A stretch of 64,000 nt of DNA from Liolophura sinensis (taxonomy: Eukaryota; Mollusca; Polyplacophora; Chitonida; Chitonidae). The stretch is from NCBI RefSeq assembly GCF_032854445.1, contig NC_088302.1, positions 30,163,979-30,227,978 of the forward strand. The letters are read 5' to 3'. The translations under genes and the position numbers were made by a program. Position 1 is the first letter of the stretch. Every line of letters begins with the position of its first letter. Positions 1 to 13,000 of the stretch are shown here, piece by piece. The notes beneath the pieces are model-generated. The model saw only the letters and a program-made list of their open reading frames with translations. It did no database searches and was not told where the DNA came from.

Positions 1-3000
1 AATGTAACCTGCATTGCTCCAGGATGATGTCGCGTTTAATGAAGTTAAAGATCATTAAACTCGTACACTATTCATAGAGTAAGGGAGACACAGGAAATAC
101 GTGCACATGCAAAATGAAGAAAACACTTTTGATGCACAGATCATTGGGTGGTTAAGGGGGGTAATTCGTTTGCTTGTTTATAATCAATAAAGGATCCGAG
201 GAAGCAAGGGAATATTCAAAACTGGGTGTCTGAGAATGAGGTAAAACTCACGTCCCAGGTGACATAGCCATTAAAAAGCAAGTCATTTATACCCGTTCCT
301 CTGTATGAGCGGAAGACAGCATTGCTTTTTTACAGAAACAACTTGGATAGGAATTGTTTCCTTACAAAATTTTTACATCTATTAACTTAACATGCAGTCC
401 AAAGGGAAGCGTGTAATTTTAGTATACATTATCCCAAACGCGATGATTTAACGCTGCAACTTAAACTGTTTATGATGTACCTTACCGGTCGCAATTGCTA
501 TAGACACGTTTGTTATAGTTTGCTCGCTGTATAGTCGAAGCTAACGATTAATAGCAAAATATTGCTAAACGCCAAGTGATAAGTCATAGATAAATAGGAC
601 ACCTTACCTGGTACAGTGGTCGTGTGATGAACAGGTATTGCGGGTGCCTTTGTTGTACAGCCATTTAATCAGCACGCGTGCTGGAAGTGCCAGCCCGTAA
701 CAGGCTATGGCAATGATTCGTCTGCTGCTAACCCTCTTTCCGTGAGAAATTCGTCCTTTGATCAAATACTACATAGCTTGCAGGTTAAAACATCGATTAC
801 ACATGCTTCACGTTATTATCTGTACACGTTGTCGCTCAGACGGTATTTATCTGGGTATAGCTGTCATTAACAGGAGAAATGGCGGTATATTGTATGGGAT
901 AAAAATCCACTTAAACCGTTTCGTGGCGAATGTTTGAGATTCACTTAATAGTTACCTCAGGTGAGGAAATCGGAATTATCAAGCCAAACAACGCTGCTGA
1001 AATGCCAAATATAACTGATAGACGCAATGGGCAAAAGTTACAGTAAAGCCAAGCAATAATATAGCGTATCCTCAATAGCTTATTGTACAGTGTAGGTTGA
1101 ATGCATGATAAATCGTCTTCTCCCGAAAATTCGATGAACAGTGTTTGGAGAAGAATGTATCTATTGTATAAGAGAAAGGACATTGCAAGTATAAAACGTA
1201 GAAATCTTTAACGAGCATGTCATCGGACCCAGGTTTTCGCATTACTCCGCGTGCTTTTGTGACGCTCTTATCAAATTTTTGATTGCTGCCTTGTCTTTAC
1301 AGTGATAATGTCTGTTTCTGCTGGCCTTTTTCGTGATGCATTGTGCATATGGCTGGACTACACAAAGGAAGTGTAACAGAGCAGGTCTATCAAAGACGAT
1401 CCAGTGACAGTGCAGTCATTAAGCTTGTAAGGTTAAAGGAGAAGTAAACTTTTAAAAATGACACTATAGGCTGAAAAAAGCACATTTTTTTCTATCTGGT
1501 GGTGCCTGCTGCATAATTTTGCAATTTTTCCTCGCCATACATGCCTGAATACGGCAAACCTGTCAGCCAATGAGAGTAAACCCGGAGCCTACGTCCAACA
1601 TTTCGGTTTCCCGATCGTCAAGCGGAAACGCTCGTAATCCGTTATTGCAGATATATAGGTTTCTCAGTCACGCTTTGATTGCAACTGTTTATAATGAAGA
1701 CAATTAATGGGGAACCTTTCCTGTCCCAAGTAACAAGGGCGGGGAGCTGTATAATCTATTGCTCATTTCTGCCATTGCGATGACGATGTGCGGGCAATCT
1801 GGTAACCAGCTACACATGTGTTACCAGAGAACGATGGTCAGTTTCGTTTGGGCCTGAGCTGTTTTGCCCGGGGAAAGGTTCCCTAGTGGCTTATTGCTAC
1901 AAAGTGCCCACGTGCAATGACAACACATCTCCATGTTGCAAGCATTGTCAAGAACAGCTGTCACGTGATTACTTGACCATCGCCGTTTAAGCGGTATTGA
2001 ACGATACGGTATATGCAACAGAAGCGTTTAGTTCAGATGTGTCGTGAGTATATTTCACCCCAGAATTGATGCTGTGAAACCTGAAACTTCGTTATCAACA
2101 CTTGTCTACTTATCAACAGCTATCGCTTATAATTCGACTCCATCTCAAACGCCATAAATCGTCGAGACGCTTTGTTAACCCTGTATATGTGATAAAGCAT
2201 ACATACATGATCATGACAGTTTTAGCCGATGTACAACCGATTTTTCTTGCTGTTTCATTAAAGATCGATAGTGCATGGAAGCGGCGAGATTAGCTGCCGT
2301 GTGCAGATAACTGGACTCCTGGCCCGTTATCTAGACAACTATATATACGCACGGACGGAGGGAAAATGAAGCTGGAGTTGTGAGACAAGACTATTTATTG
2401 TACCATAATTAGACCTAGTTTTCATTTTTTTTAAGATTAGACTATTGTATTAAGCTTTATGGCGACAATACGCAGGGTATAAGCATATTAACAAATCTGG
2501 TCACATTGAAATGTTCATAAATTGAAATTCATAAAATTCAACAACAACTAACGCTTTTTGCACTGTGTTGCAGAAATTCGTGTTTTTGTAGTTATACACG
2601 TTATCTTCTTTTCATTTTCAATTAGATGTTGATTCCAATATGTTGCAATATGTTTTCCGAAATAAAACTGTTTTCCGAAGCCATCCTACACGCAGATCAT
2701 TCGTTTCGTACACAGATCCACAAGGTTTAATCATTAATGTACATGTGCTGCATGCAGTCATGTACATGTACTGCATGCAGTCATGTACATGTACTGCGAG
2801 GGACGACAGCACCCGATGAACCATGGACATTATATTCATTTATTGATTAGACAATCCTTGTTCCTTAACGCCAAACTAAAAGACTTTGAAATATTGTTAC
2901 AGGGAAAAGCGTGAAAAACTCACTGGTAAATTGCACGATGACATGTTACAGCATATCTTCTGTATATATCTGACTGGGTAAATGGGTATGTTGATTTATG

Positions 3001-5212
3001 GATGAATTCACGGAATTAACATTTGCCGTTTGCTTTCATTCGTAGACAGATAAAACTGAGACATGCATAGTGAGGTGGTTTTTCCTCTAAACATTATATT
3101 CAGACAGATATAGAGTAATGGTAACTCGGTGCACATAGTCGCAATGTGCTTGTGTCTTAACAAAGAAAGAATCAGCTTCCAATGATGATCTACATTATTA
3201 GCTAGAAAATGCGGTGTAGAACGGTCAGGAATTCTTTGCAACGGCCATGTCTAGGTTTATATAAATGACTATGAGACATTACTCAATCTTATATTAGCGA
3301 ATATCTTCAGAATGTCCCGCTAAAACTCCCACCGTCACCGTCACTAATGTTCTCTGTGCAATATGCAGTCTATATTACACGTATCGACATTGACGTGGTC
3401 TAACCTGAAGTTTTTCGGAGATTGCCTGCCCTCTATAGGTACTGTAAACACGATGAGCTTGACGTGCGAATCATCACTTTTGCACCTGAGCGTCATATGT
3501 GGCAAAGTCAGTTATTTGCCCACGACCTGTGGTTTATGGCCTGCAAGACAGTTTCTGCCTCCAAAACACTGATCGCCTACAACTGAATAAAGCCTGAAAA
3601 ATACGTCATGAAACACATAATACAAAAATTAGTACAATTTTTTAAACTAAGGACATCATAACAGGTATCATAATATCACATGGCCTTTGGAAAGACTACG
3701 TTAAAGTCTCTGTCAAGCTGGCATGTACTCCTGTAGATTCGTGCTCAAAGACCCATTCTTATGTGTCATATGAAGGCCGGATGTTATTTGTGCACGACCA
3801 TCATCGTTCATATCGATTGCATTGGTTCATAGTTATGGTAACGATGTGGTTACAGACAACCTAATGTTTGTCCGATGCTCAGGCCGCACATTACCCGCCA
3901 CTTAACACGGATTTAGTGGCTGATCAAACAGATCAGGGGTCGCAGGGGTGTGTCCGAGATCGCAGATCATCTTTAAATAACGGGACGATGCGATGTAATA
4001 TGGTTTAGGCCTGTATCCAAGGAGAACGTATTAGCAGCCTTAGCCCCAGGCATTGACCATCATACACAAGGAACACAGGAATGACATTTGCCTGTCTATC
4101 AGTTAACGGATTACTTCAAGACGGGCGTCAGCGTTTCGCTCCCTCAGCTATTGAGCTACGGTCACCATTTCATAGAAGCCTTTCATCTGTAACAGCATCT
4201 GGGATGTCATTTACTGACCAAGGTAAGTGAAAATTATTTTCTTATTTTCAAGACATTCAATATTGAACACATTCAGATTAGAGATACAAAAAATTTCGTG
4301 ATGAAAACCCATCGATTTTTCCATACTACAACATTCTGAGCCTATCGTTGTGGGGAGAATCTCGATTTTGTCGCCAGTATTATTGAATTAATCCAAATGG
4401 CATTTCAACGTAGAGTCGTTTATCCAATGATGACCCGTGTTCTGAACAAGAACAGCCGAAAACACTGATTCAGTGGTCTCTTTCATTTACTTAGACAGAG
4501 GACCTATATCAAGATCTATCTATCGGCGACCATTTTGTTCCGGTAAAACAGGTTGTATGCCACATGTCTGTGTGTCTGTCGTACACTTTATGGTATGGTG
4601 TTATTACTACAGCCGTTGTTACTGGTCTAAAAACATTGGGTTACACATATAACTAAAGCAACCGTTCGACTTTTACATGGATTTTTCATTACATGTAGCA
4701 TTTCACTCTCAGCATGATAGTAGCCTTCGTTGTCCCAGTAGGATTTTGCGCCGTATTGTTTTTAGTCATTTCACACGGGAATTACTTTTTTCTTGTCTAA
4801 TGTCGGGGTGAGATCCAGTCTTGCAATATACCATGATATTAATGATGCAATGACCGTCAGTTATCATTGCGAAGTGTCTTGAACGTTAACAGCAAAGTAC
4901 ATTTATATGGAAGATTATATTTCTATTACTTCCCTCCCTAAAGGATTTTTCAAAGAATTGATGTTATGGGTTATTACGGTGTGAATTGGTCATAGGTGTA
5001 CCCTACCCTGTGTATGTTTCACGAGAATTATAGACATTTTGGAACAAGGTTAGATCTGACACTTAAAGATACATTTTATTAAATGCAGTAAATAGCTCAA
5101 AGAAAAACTAGTATTTGAAATATTAAACCATTTATTCATATATTTCTTCATTTGATTAATGTTGTTTATTTTTAAGTCTGACGTACAATATTTCACTTAT
5201 GATACAACAATC
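1..5212. other. Upstream sequence without a recognised gene
   Basis: No coding exon was recognised here. Bases 1-190 lie outside the inverted duplication. Most of 190-5,212 has a counterpart in 37,000-40,420. An approximately 950-bp block (about 1,090-2,040) is missing from the right arm and is probably an insertion of unknown type. A short run at 2,735-2,800 has two to three copies of a 23-bp unit containing the palindrome GTACATGTAC; the same unit is expanded in the right arm. Confidence 0.5.
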
Positions 5213-5364
5213 GGTCGTACGTGGGAAGGTCTTCCAGCAACCTGCGTATGGTCGAGGGTTTCCATCGGGCTCTGCCCGGTTTCTTCCCACAATAATGCTG
5301 GCCGCCGTCGTATAAGTGAAATATTCTTGAGCATGGTGTAAAACAGCAATCAAATAAATAAATG
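5213..5364 (+). mobile_element. tRNA-headed SINE, 5'-truncated
   Basis: The conserved SINE body and its tail of CAAATAAATAAATG type are present, but the tRNA-like head is missing. The sequence begins in the block GTACGTGGGAAGGTCT and ends in the A-rich tail. It is the same family as the complete copy at 55,371-55,642. Confidence 0.85.
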
Positions 5365-5494
5365 ATTTTTACAGCAATCTGATTTACGAGTGAAGGAAAA
5401 TGGGCTCGAGGACAATTTAAATAATTTAAATAAATTTAAAATAAATTAAATATCTCTGCTTGAAACCAGCTTTATACCACAAATACCTAAAACA

Positions 5495-5825
5495 CAGAAG
5501 GCTGCATGAAACCATCCTTGTAGGCTAACCACAATGCCTGGATATCTGTATGCCATCCTTCTCGACTGACCACATTGTCTGGGTATGCGTATACCACCCT
5601 TCTAGACTGACCACATCGTCTGGGTATGCGTATGCCACTCTTCCAGACATACCACATTGTCTGGGTATGCGTATACCATCCTTCTAGACTGACCACATTC
5701 TCTGGATATCCGTAAACCATCCCCCCAGACTGACCACATTGTCTGGGTATTCGTATACCATGCTTTCAGACTTAACACATTCTTTGGATATCCGTATACC
5801 GTCCTTCCAGACTGACAACGTTTGT
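5495..5825. repeat. Minisatellite of about 46-48 bp, shared with the right arm
   Basis: Seven or so imperfect copies of a unit containing CTGACCACATTGTCTGGGTA followed by a GTATACCATCCTTC-like block. The reverse-complement array sits at 36,385-36,560 with fewer copies, so the array predates the inverted duplication. It lies about 0.85 kb upstream of the receptor start codon. Confidence 0.8.
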
Positions 5826-6672
5826 AACACCTGGCTTTCTATAAGGAGGTACCTCATCCAACTGCAACATAGGTCATCTGCTTTGCCTCTCATAACTGTC
5901 GTATCACGACACTGGGAAGTGTTCTTCGGTACATCCTCTTCAGAGCGATCCATCTATCAACAACTCAGAAACAGCTGTCTGTCGTTCTGTTCGCATTGGA
6001 AAAGCAGGATGTTTATAATGTAGATCTGTGTGTTGATATTTTGGATACCATCACTCCGTATTCACTTGCCCATTGATCCCCCATAAACAGGTATAATTCT
6101 TTCCAGACTGTTTTCAAGCATTTGCATAAATTCCAGGTCATGAACTTTCATGTTGGATAATCCGTTATAGATAATTAACGAACAATCATCATCAACACGC
6201 CATGGATTTATCGAAAGAGGAAATAACCTACCATACAGGAATGCATTAACGTCGAAACAATTTCTTCGATTCACTTTCTCCAAATGGAGCAAGCTATATT
6301 AGCAAATATGTGGATAAAAGCTCGCTTGAAGCCATGCACTGCCAACCAGTATTTAATATATTTTCAGGCATATTTGTACAGATAGTTATTGAGTTATATT
6401 GTGTTTACGAAATAGCAGTATACGCACCTCATCAAGGGAACAGCTCTAAAGCTCGTACAAGTCAAGGATGTGAGAGAAAAGCCTTACCAATCAAATAAAT
6501 AAAAATATATACATATTATTTATTTACTTTTTGTGGTATTTATTTAATATTTATTTGTAGGTATAATGTGCTCACCTTATTCACGTTTCCAACGTTGATT
6601 GTCTATATACATCGAAATTATTATTGTTATCTCTGTTTCATTCAGCCTTCTGTGTTTTAGGCATTTACGGAG

Positions 6673-6755
6673 ATGTGGGGTGCAGCCACCGTCCTTATCT
6701 TACTGGCAATTGTTCGATGCCGGGGCAGCAATGACACAGGAGAGCTCCCTTCCAG
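6673..6755 (+). CDS. Receptor gene 1, exon 1: start codon and signal peptide
   Basis: ATG is followed by a hydrophobic run ([10 protein letters not shown]) and Cys, typical of a signal peptide. The donor reads CAG|GTACTAAG and leaves the AG of an Arg codon, completed by the first base of exon 2. The start is supported by the right-arm copy, which has the same Met-Trp-Gly-Ala start preceded by one further in-frame Met. Confidence 0.85.
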
Positions 6756-9700
6756 GTACTAAGACTTTACGTTGATTGCCTACATGATTCCATGACTTGT
6801 TAAATTCTATAAATACCATGGCAAAACATGGGGGTACATTGAAAAGACCATGTGCTTTTTTTCACACAAAAAATTGGATTTACAGTTATGGGGTTAAGAT
6901 AACAGTTTATGTTATACTCGCCACACATAACGATCAGAGGTAATTTGTACAGTTCACACGTGTATGTAACTTTGGTTCTTGAGAAATTTCGTATTTCGAA
7001 CTGTGATTTTTTTCTTCAAATTTTCTCCTAATGTGTAGCGAACGAATGTGTGTACAGTGTGTGCATATGTCGAAGGGAGTGGGGTTTGGTTTGTTGGCCT
7101 TTATGATATCGCAAAAAAAGAGAGAATTTTATCGAAATGTGCTAGAAAATCTCAAAAGCAAACAATTAATGGAATAAACTGATTCTAGCTGAAGAAATTT
7201 GGTATTCGTCTAATGCATTATTGCTCGTGGTATTATTTCGCGACTATATGCGAAAAAATTCCTATGCTTTAAGTGTTCAAAAATATTCAGACTCCTATGT
7301 ATTTATATTTACTGTGCCAGATCCACAGAAATCTACATCGAGTACAGATGCGATCAGTATTCGTGTATCTCCCTATAACAGGCCCTGATGTAACGGTGAA
7401 GAAAGTGTTTTCATACAAAATATTTAATGGCGTCGTTATTGTTTACATTGACAGGAGATTCCTTGTGAAACACATACTAGCGGACTATGACCCTAACGTG
7501 GCACCTGGCGATTTGGAGAGTAAGTTATTTTGTTTCAGCCCAGTTTTCATTTAAACCGAAACAATGGAAAGTAACAAAGACGAGAGTCTGTCTTGTTATG
7601 TTATCTTGTTATCACCTATACAGAAACAACTTTTTGTTGTTCTTGTTATTACCACAAGTTATTTAAAGTTTGTTTTCACTAGCTAATGTGTATCCATGTT
7701 GGCTGGGATTCCTGTGCTGTGCCACCACGATTTGATATTTAACATCCCCAACCAAATTATTATTATTGTGACCTATATAAAGCATACTACCCTGACTACT
7801 AATATCAGTCAAGTCCTTATATTATACAAATGACACTGATACATCCTCTTATCCACACAGGTGAGGTGTGCATGGAACTGTTGAGGCTTGACGTCAAGGG
7901 TTCTCGCGTGATTCATGTACATTTCCATTCATGCAAACTATGTTTCATTCTTCTTTGCTTCAGTGAAGCCGACTGAAGTGGGAGTGCAGATGTACCTGCG
8001 ACACCTCGACTCCTTTAACGAGGTAACCATGGTAAGTATCGATGGAAATTGAACCTTAGCGAAGCGACCAGGACGTGGCTGATAATGAAATTTAACGAAA
8101 CCACCATGGTGAGCATAATACGAAAGTGAAACCTAAGATGACCACCATGATGAGTATAGGTCGAAAGTGAAACCTTGAAACCCACCATGATGAGTAGCGA
8201 TATAGGTCGAAAATGAAACTTAACGAAGTCACCATGATGAGTGGAACTCAATGAGTTCTAGTTGTGAGTACAGGTAAATGTCGAACGTGGAACCATGATA
8301 AGTATGCATCGAAAGTTTAACTTAGCGAAGGCACAGTGGTAAGTATAAGTGAAAGAGAAATTTTACGAAGCCATCTTAGTTGGTTTGTATTTACTTACAC
8401 CTCAAGTCGTGGCATACAGTAGTGACAAATTGCATACATTAATGAAAAACATAAACAAGTCATGCATTCACAGGCGACATAAACCATTTAGGTGAATTCA
8501 GAAATTACGCCCTTCAGCATAATCCCATTATGGCTATCCTACCACATTGATATGACGCTTTTCTTCATGTACCTAAATTTACCGTTTATGATAGCATGGA
8601 ATTTTAAATTGTTTTTAGTCACGTATGGTTATAAACTGCAATGCAATAATTCAAAAGAATAAAATGGCATAAAATGTAGAAGCTATAGAAGACAACATAC
8701 TCAGCAGAAATAACCTTCCTTTAACCCCTAAGTTAATAGAAAACACATGCATAAAGCTGCCCAAAATAGGCCGCGGCATGTGACAATTAAAAAATATTTC
8801 ACAGGCGATCCCTACCTTGCCGCTGTTATTCAAAATGTAAGCAATTCGCTCGGCTTTGTATGGCCGTATATTCGTCTTAATAGCTACATGGTATAATCGA
8901 AACCCGCTTTTCTAGACTTTCACTTAAGTTTAAAATTTCGTCACTGGAAATCACCAGAATCTTCTTCAGAATGGGAAACAGGTGAGATTTTAGGCAAAAA
9001 ATTCGATCAATCCAAATTCAGTCGATTATCTTGCGCTTGCCGAAATAATTACGTTTAACAAAAGATGAACCTCGTCTTTGCACATTGTATCGTTCAAAAC
9101 CGGTCATGAAAATCGTAAAATTTAAAATGCGACCCACTTTATAACTTTTTCAACCATTGTAACCGGTTTAATATTACAATAATACAGGTATTATAGTATG
9201 ATAATTTGAGCAATTCTTTGCGAATGGAGCAAATTTGATCTGATTGGCGTATATGACTTTTTCACCAAAATCTAGGCACTTTAAGAATGCGAGCATACGA
9301 AGAATGCTCTGAGGCCAACCTTTGGCCATGATTATGAATGAGAAGAAAGGAAAAGGAGAGGACTGACATGAAACTTGTTGGCTAATCTCCACCAGTTAAA
9401 GCTGCTAGTACTTTCAATTTGTTTGAATGATCTTTTAAGAGATATCATACTGTTTCACTAATATCGTGTTAAGATTTTAGATCTTTTCATCAGCCCTTCG
9501 GGAAGATTACCCTTATTGGCTTCGTTATCATTTGTTATTGCGACAATGTTAATTAACATAAAAAAACATCTGAAGAGGCAATAAATAATGTAAATTCATC
9601 TAGAATGGCTACAGAAGGACATTTTGTCAAACATTATTAGTTTTACTAAGTAACTATGACATTCTGAGTGGCCCTTGTTTTAAAGAAGAAGAGACAAGAA

Positions 9701-9908
9701 AGCATACATGTACCAGCCAATTATCATATTATCAAATATCAACTGGGGGCCTCCGTGGCTCAGTCGGTTAGCGCGCCAGCGCGGCGTAATGACCCAGGAG
9801 CCTCTCACCAATGCGGTCGCATAACCAACTGAGCCACGGAGGCCCCACTCCTTCAAACGAAAGAGTGTCATCATGTATGCATGACCATTTGTGTTAAAGA
9901 AGAATGTT

Positions 9909-9969
<61 letters not shown>

Positions 9970-9986
9970 TAGCGCGAACAGCCTGT

Positions 9987-10038
<52 letters not shown>

Positions 10039-13000
10039 AAGGGTAATGGTTGGGGAAGATTGAGGGCAAGGATATGAAGGAATGGATAATAGAGGAAGAC
10101 CAGATAAATGGGCTACAGGAGAGAACAGTAAGGGAATTGTTAATTACGGTGAGTTACCTTTACTCTTTAATACTATTGTAGGATTTTGACGTGACTTTGT
10201 TCTTGCGTCTGATTTGGCTGGATCCTCGCCTAAATTACGGTAACTACAGCCACATCCCTGAGCCCCTGGAGCTGAATGTCAATGTGATGGACAGCTTGTG
10301 GGTGCCTGACTTGTTCTTCGCCAATGAGAAGACCGCCATGGTTCATGACGTCACGGTTCCCAACCGATTAATGCACGTGTACAGGAATGGCACAGTTCGA
10401 TACAGCGTGAGGTGAGAAGTCAAGCCAGAGGTCAAAAACAGGCTGTTCGCGCTATGTTTACAGGAGATGAGTAATGTCTTACAGCATTTTTATAATTCAT
10501 TTGCTCAGTGCCATTTGACCGTGGTAATGCTAACGCCAGGGAAAATCCTCTGCGCTTATTCAGTTATGAAATTCGATAATGCATTTAATTTCAACACAGT
10601 TAGCCATGTTGTCGCATGTTCATCCATATGCAAAATCAGTGGTGTTGGTACCTTCGTGCTTTCAAACGAGAAATACAGCTTTGGTGCTCTGATTTGTCTA
10701 AATACATGTTCGTAGTTCTTGGCTTAAACCAGGAAAAAGAAATGACACAATCAATGACTTAATCGATACATAATCAAGGCTCTTGCAGTTGTTTGAATAA
10801 CAACGTCTATATTCATCACACAATTTGTTTACATTGTCTACTTTCAGGCATCTGCCGAATTTAGACAGTTCTTGGTTTGTAATGTCAATGTATTTATTTT
10901 GCCATTACAATTTCTTTCCGTCAGACTTTCCATGAAATTAGGCTGTGAGATGAGTTTACAGTACTACCCATTTGACAGTCAGATATGCCCTGTGGAGGCT
11001 GAAAGTTGTGAGTTTCCTACCATCATAACTACCTGTGTCACAATACTTCATGGATACAATTAAATGATCAAAGAAGTTTCAACATAAATGCTTTGTTGTC
11101 GCACATAATGTAGATCTTGTTAACGCCGGTTATGCTTCCCATTTTTAAATGATTTAGCTTTTCCTATAATATTCTTGAGCAAATACATGAAATGAATAAG
11201 ATTTTCTATTCTGTATACTGTATAATGGTTTTGGAAGGAATTTTCCGCCCAAGCCTGTGCCAAAGGTTGCAAATCCGGTACGTGCCTGTTGCATACCCTT
11301 GTATTACATGATCCCAGTGTTTAATAGCAAAAATTTGAACAAAAAATTTGTTCTTTATGTTCATCGCGTTTTCTTCTCAGCTCGTTTTATTTCTCAGCCT
11401 GATGCTTATTTCAGACGGACACACCACGGATTCTGTGTTATTCTCCTGGTACGGAGACTCTCCTTTTGTTACTCCTGATGATACGCTCGTCGCACAGTTT
11501 CATTTATTGAAAGTGGAAACAATCGATTGCACAAAAGGTTATGGGACAGGTAAGTTAAAAGAAAAGACAACAAGTAATATATAAGTTATTCAAGGCGAGG
11601 TATGGGAATCAGACCTGAACGGCCACAGCCTTTTTTCTGATGCGGTTGGTAATCTATGAATCAATGTATATGTGATGCACCATATTAAAACAACCGGATA
11701 TATGATATAACGTCACTTGTACCCCCACGTACTAGGGTGACGTAAGCGGAAATAGCTACGGTCTTGGGTTATTGAGCTAACTTGCACCTGATTCATCAAA
11801 ATTAGTAACAGGGCGATGCTTTCGATTCTCTCGATGTGTTCGGTTTTGCTTACATTGAACCGCGTATAACATCACAAAGAAAAAAGTTATGTTTTTTTAA
11901 GCCTCACGCGGTATACCTTATCAATAGCCGATGTATGTACAGTCAGTGTGGTGTTATCGATTCTTTTAATATGACATGTATACACTCCCGATATTTATTT
12001 ATTTATTTATTTGATTTGTGTTTTACACCTTGGGCTGGGGAAGAAACCAGCATGAGCTGGACATGAACGCACAATGACCAGTTGCCAGTTGTCACAGTGT
12101 CAAGAGACTGTATTTGACAATGTCACAAGGTTGCATTTCAGTGAAAATGTGTGACCAGTTGCCAATTTTCACAATGTCAAGAGATTGTATTTCAGTGATT
12201 ACGGATGACCAGACGTCAGTTGTCACAATGTCAAGTGGTCGTATACCACTGATAATATGTGACCAGTTGCCAATTGTCACGGTGTCACACGGTCGTATTT
12301 CACTGATAATGTGTGACCAGTTGCCAGTTGTCACAATGTCAAGAGGCCGTATTCCACTGATAATATGTGACCAGTTGCCAATTGTCACGGTGTCATGCGG
12401 TCGTATTTCAGTGATAATGTGTGACCAGTTGCCAGTTGTCACAATGTCAAAAGGCCATATTCCACTGAAAATGTGTGACCAGTTGTCACGGTGTCAAAAG
12501 GTCGTATTTCAGTGATAATGTGTGACCAGTTGCCAGTTGTGACAATGTCGAGAGGCCGTATTTCACTGATTATCAGAATGTTATATGGTCTTATTTCACC
12601 TGTTATGTGCGACGGATACCATGAAGTTACCGCTAATCTATTCGGTCTCTTTTCTCTACATGTACAAGTATACATAAACTATGTCTACCTGTTCTGAATT
12701 TGTCTACAGCAGACGAGTTTACGTGTCTGAGATCGAATATCTATCTGGAAAGAGACCACGGCTATTTCATCCTCCAGGTGTACATTCCCAGTGCTCTGAT
12801 TGTCCTCCTGAGTTGGGTCTCCTTCTTCTTGAACGTGGACGCCGTACCTGCCCGGATCTCCCTTGGGGTACTCACCGTGCTTACCCTCACCACCCAGAGC
12901 TCCACCCTACAGGCCAGCCTCCCTCAGGTCTCCTACGTCAAGGCCCTGGACGCTTGGCTGGCCACCTGTCTGTGTTTTGTATTTGCTGCGCTCCTTGAGT

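Noticed and set aside
12092-12515. Frames of 116 and 133 codons on opposite strands
   Set aside because: Both are translations of the 54-bp intron minisatellite.
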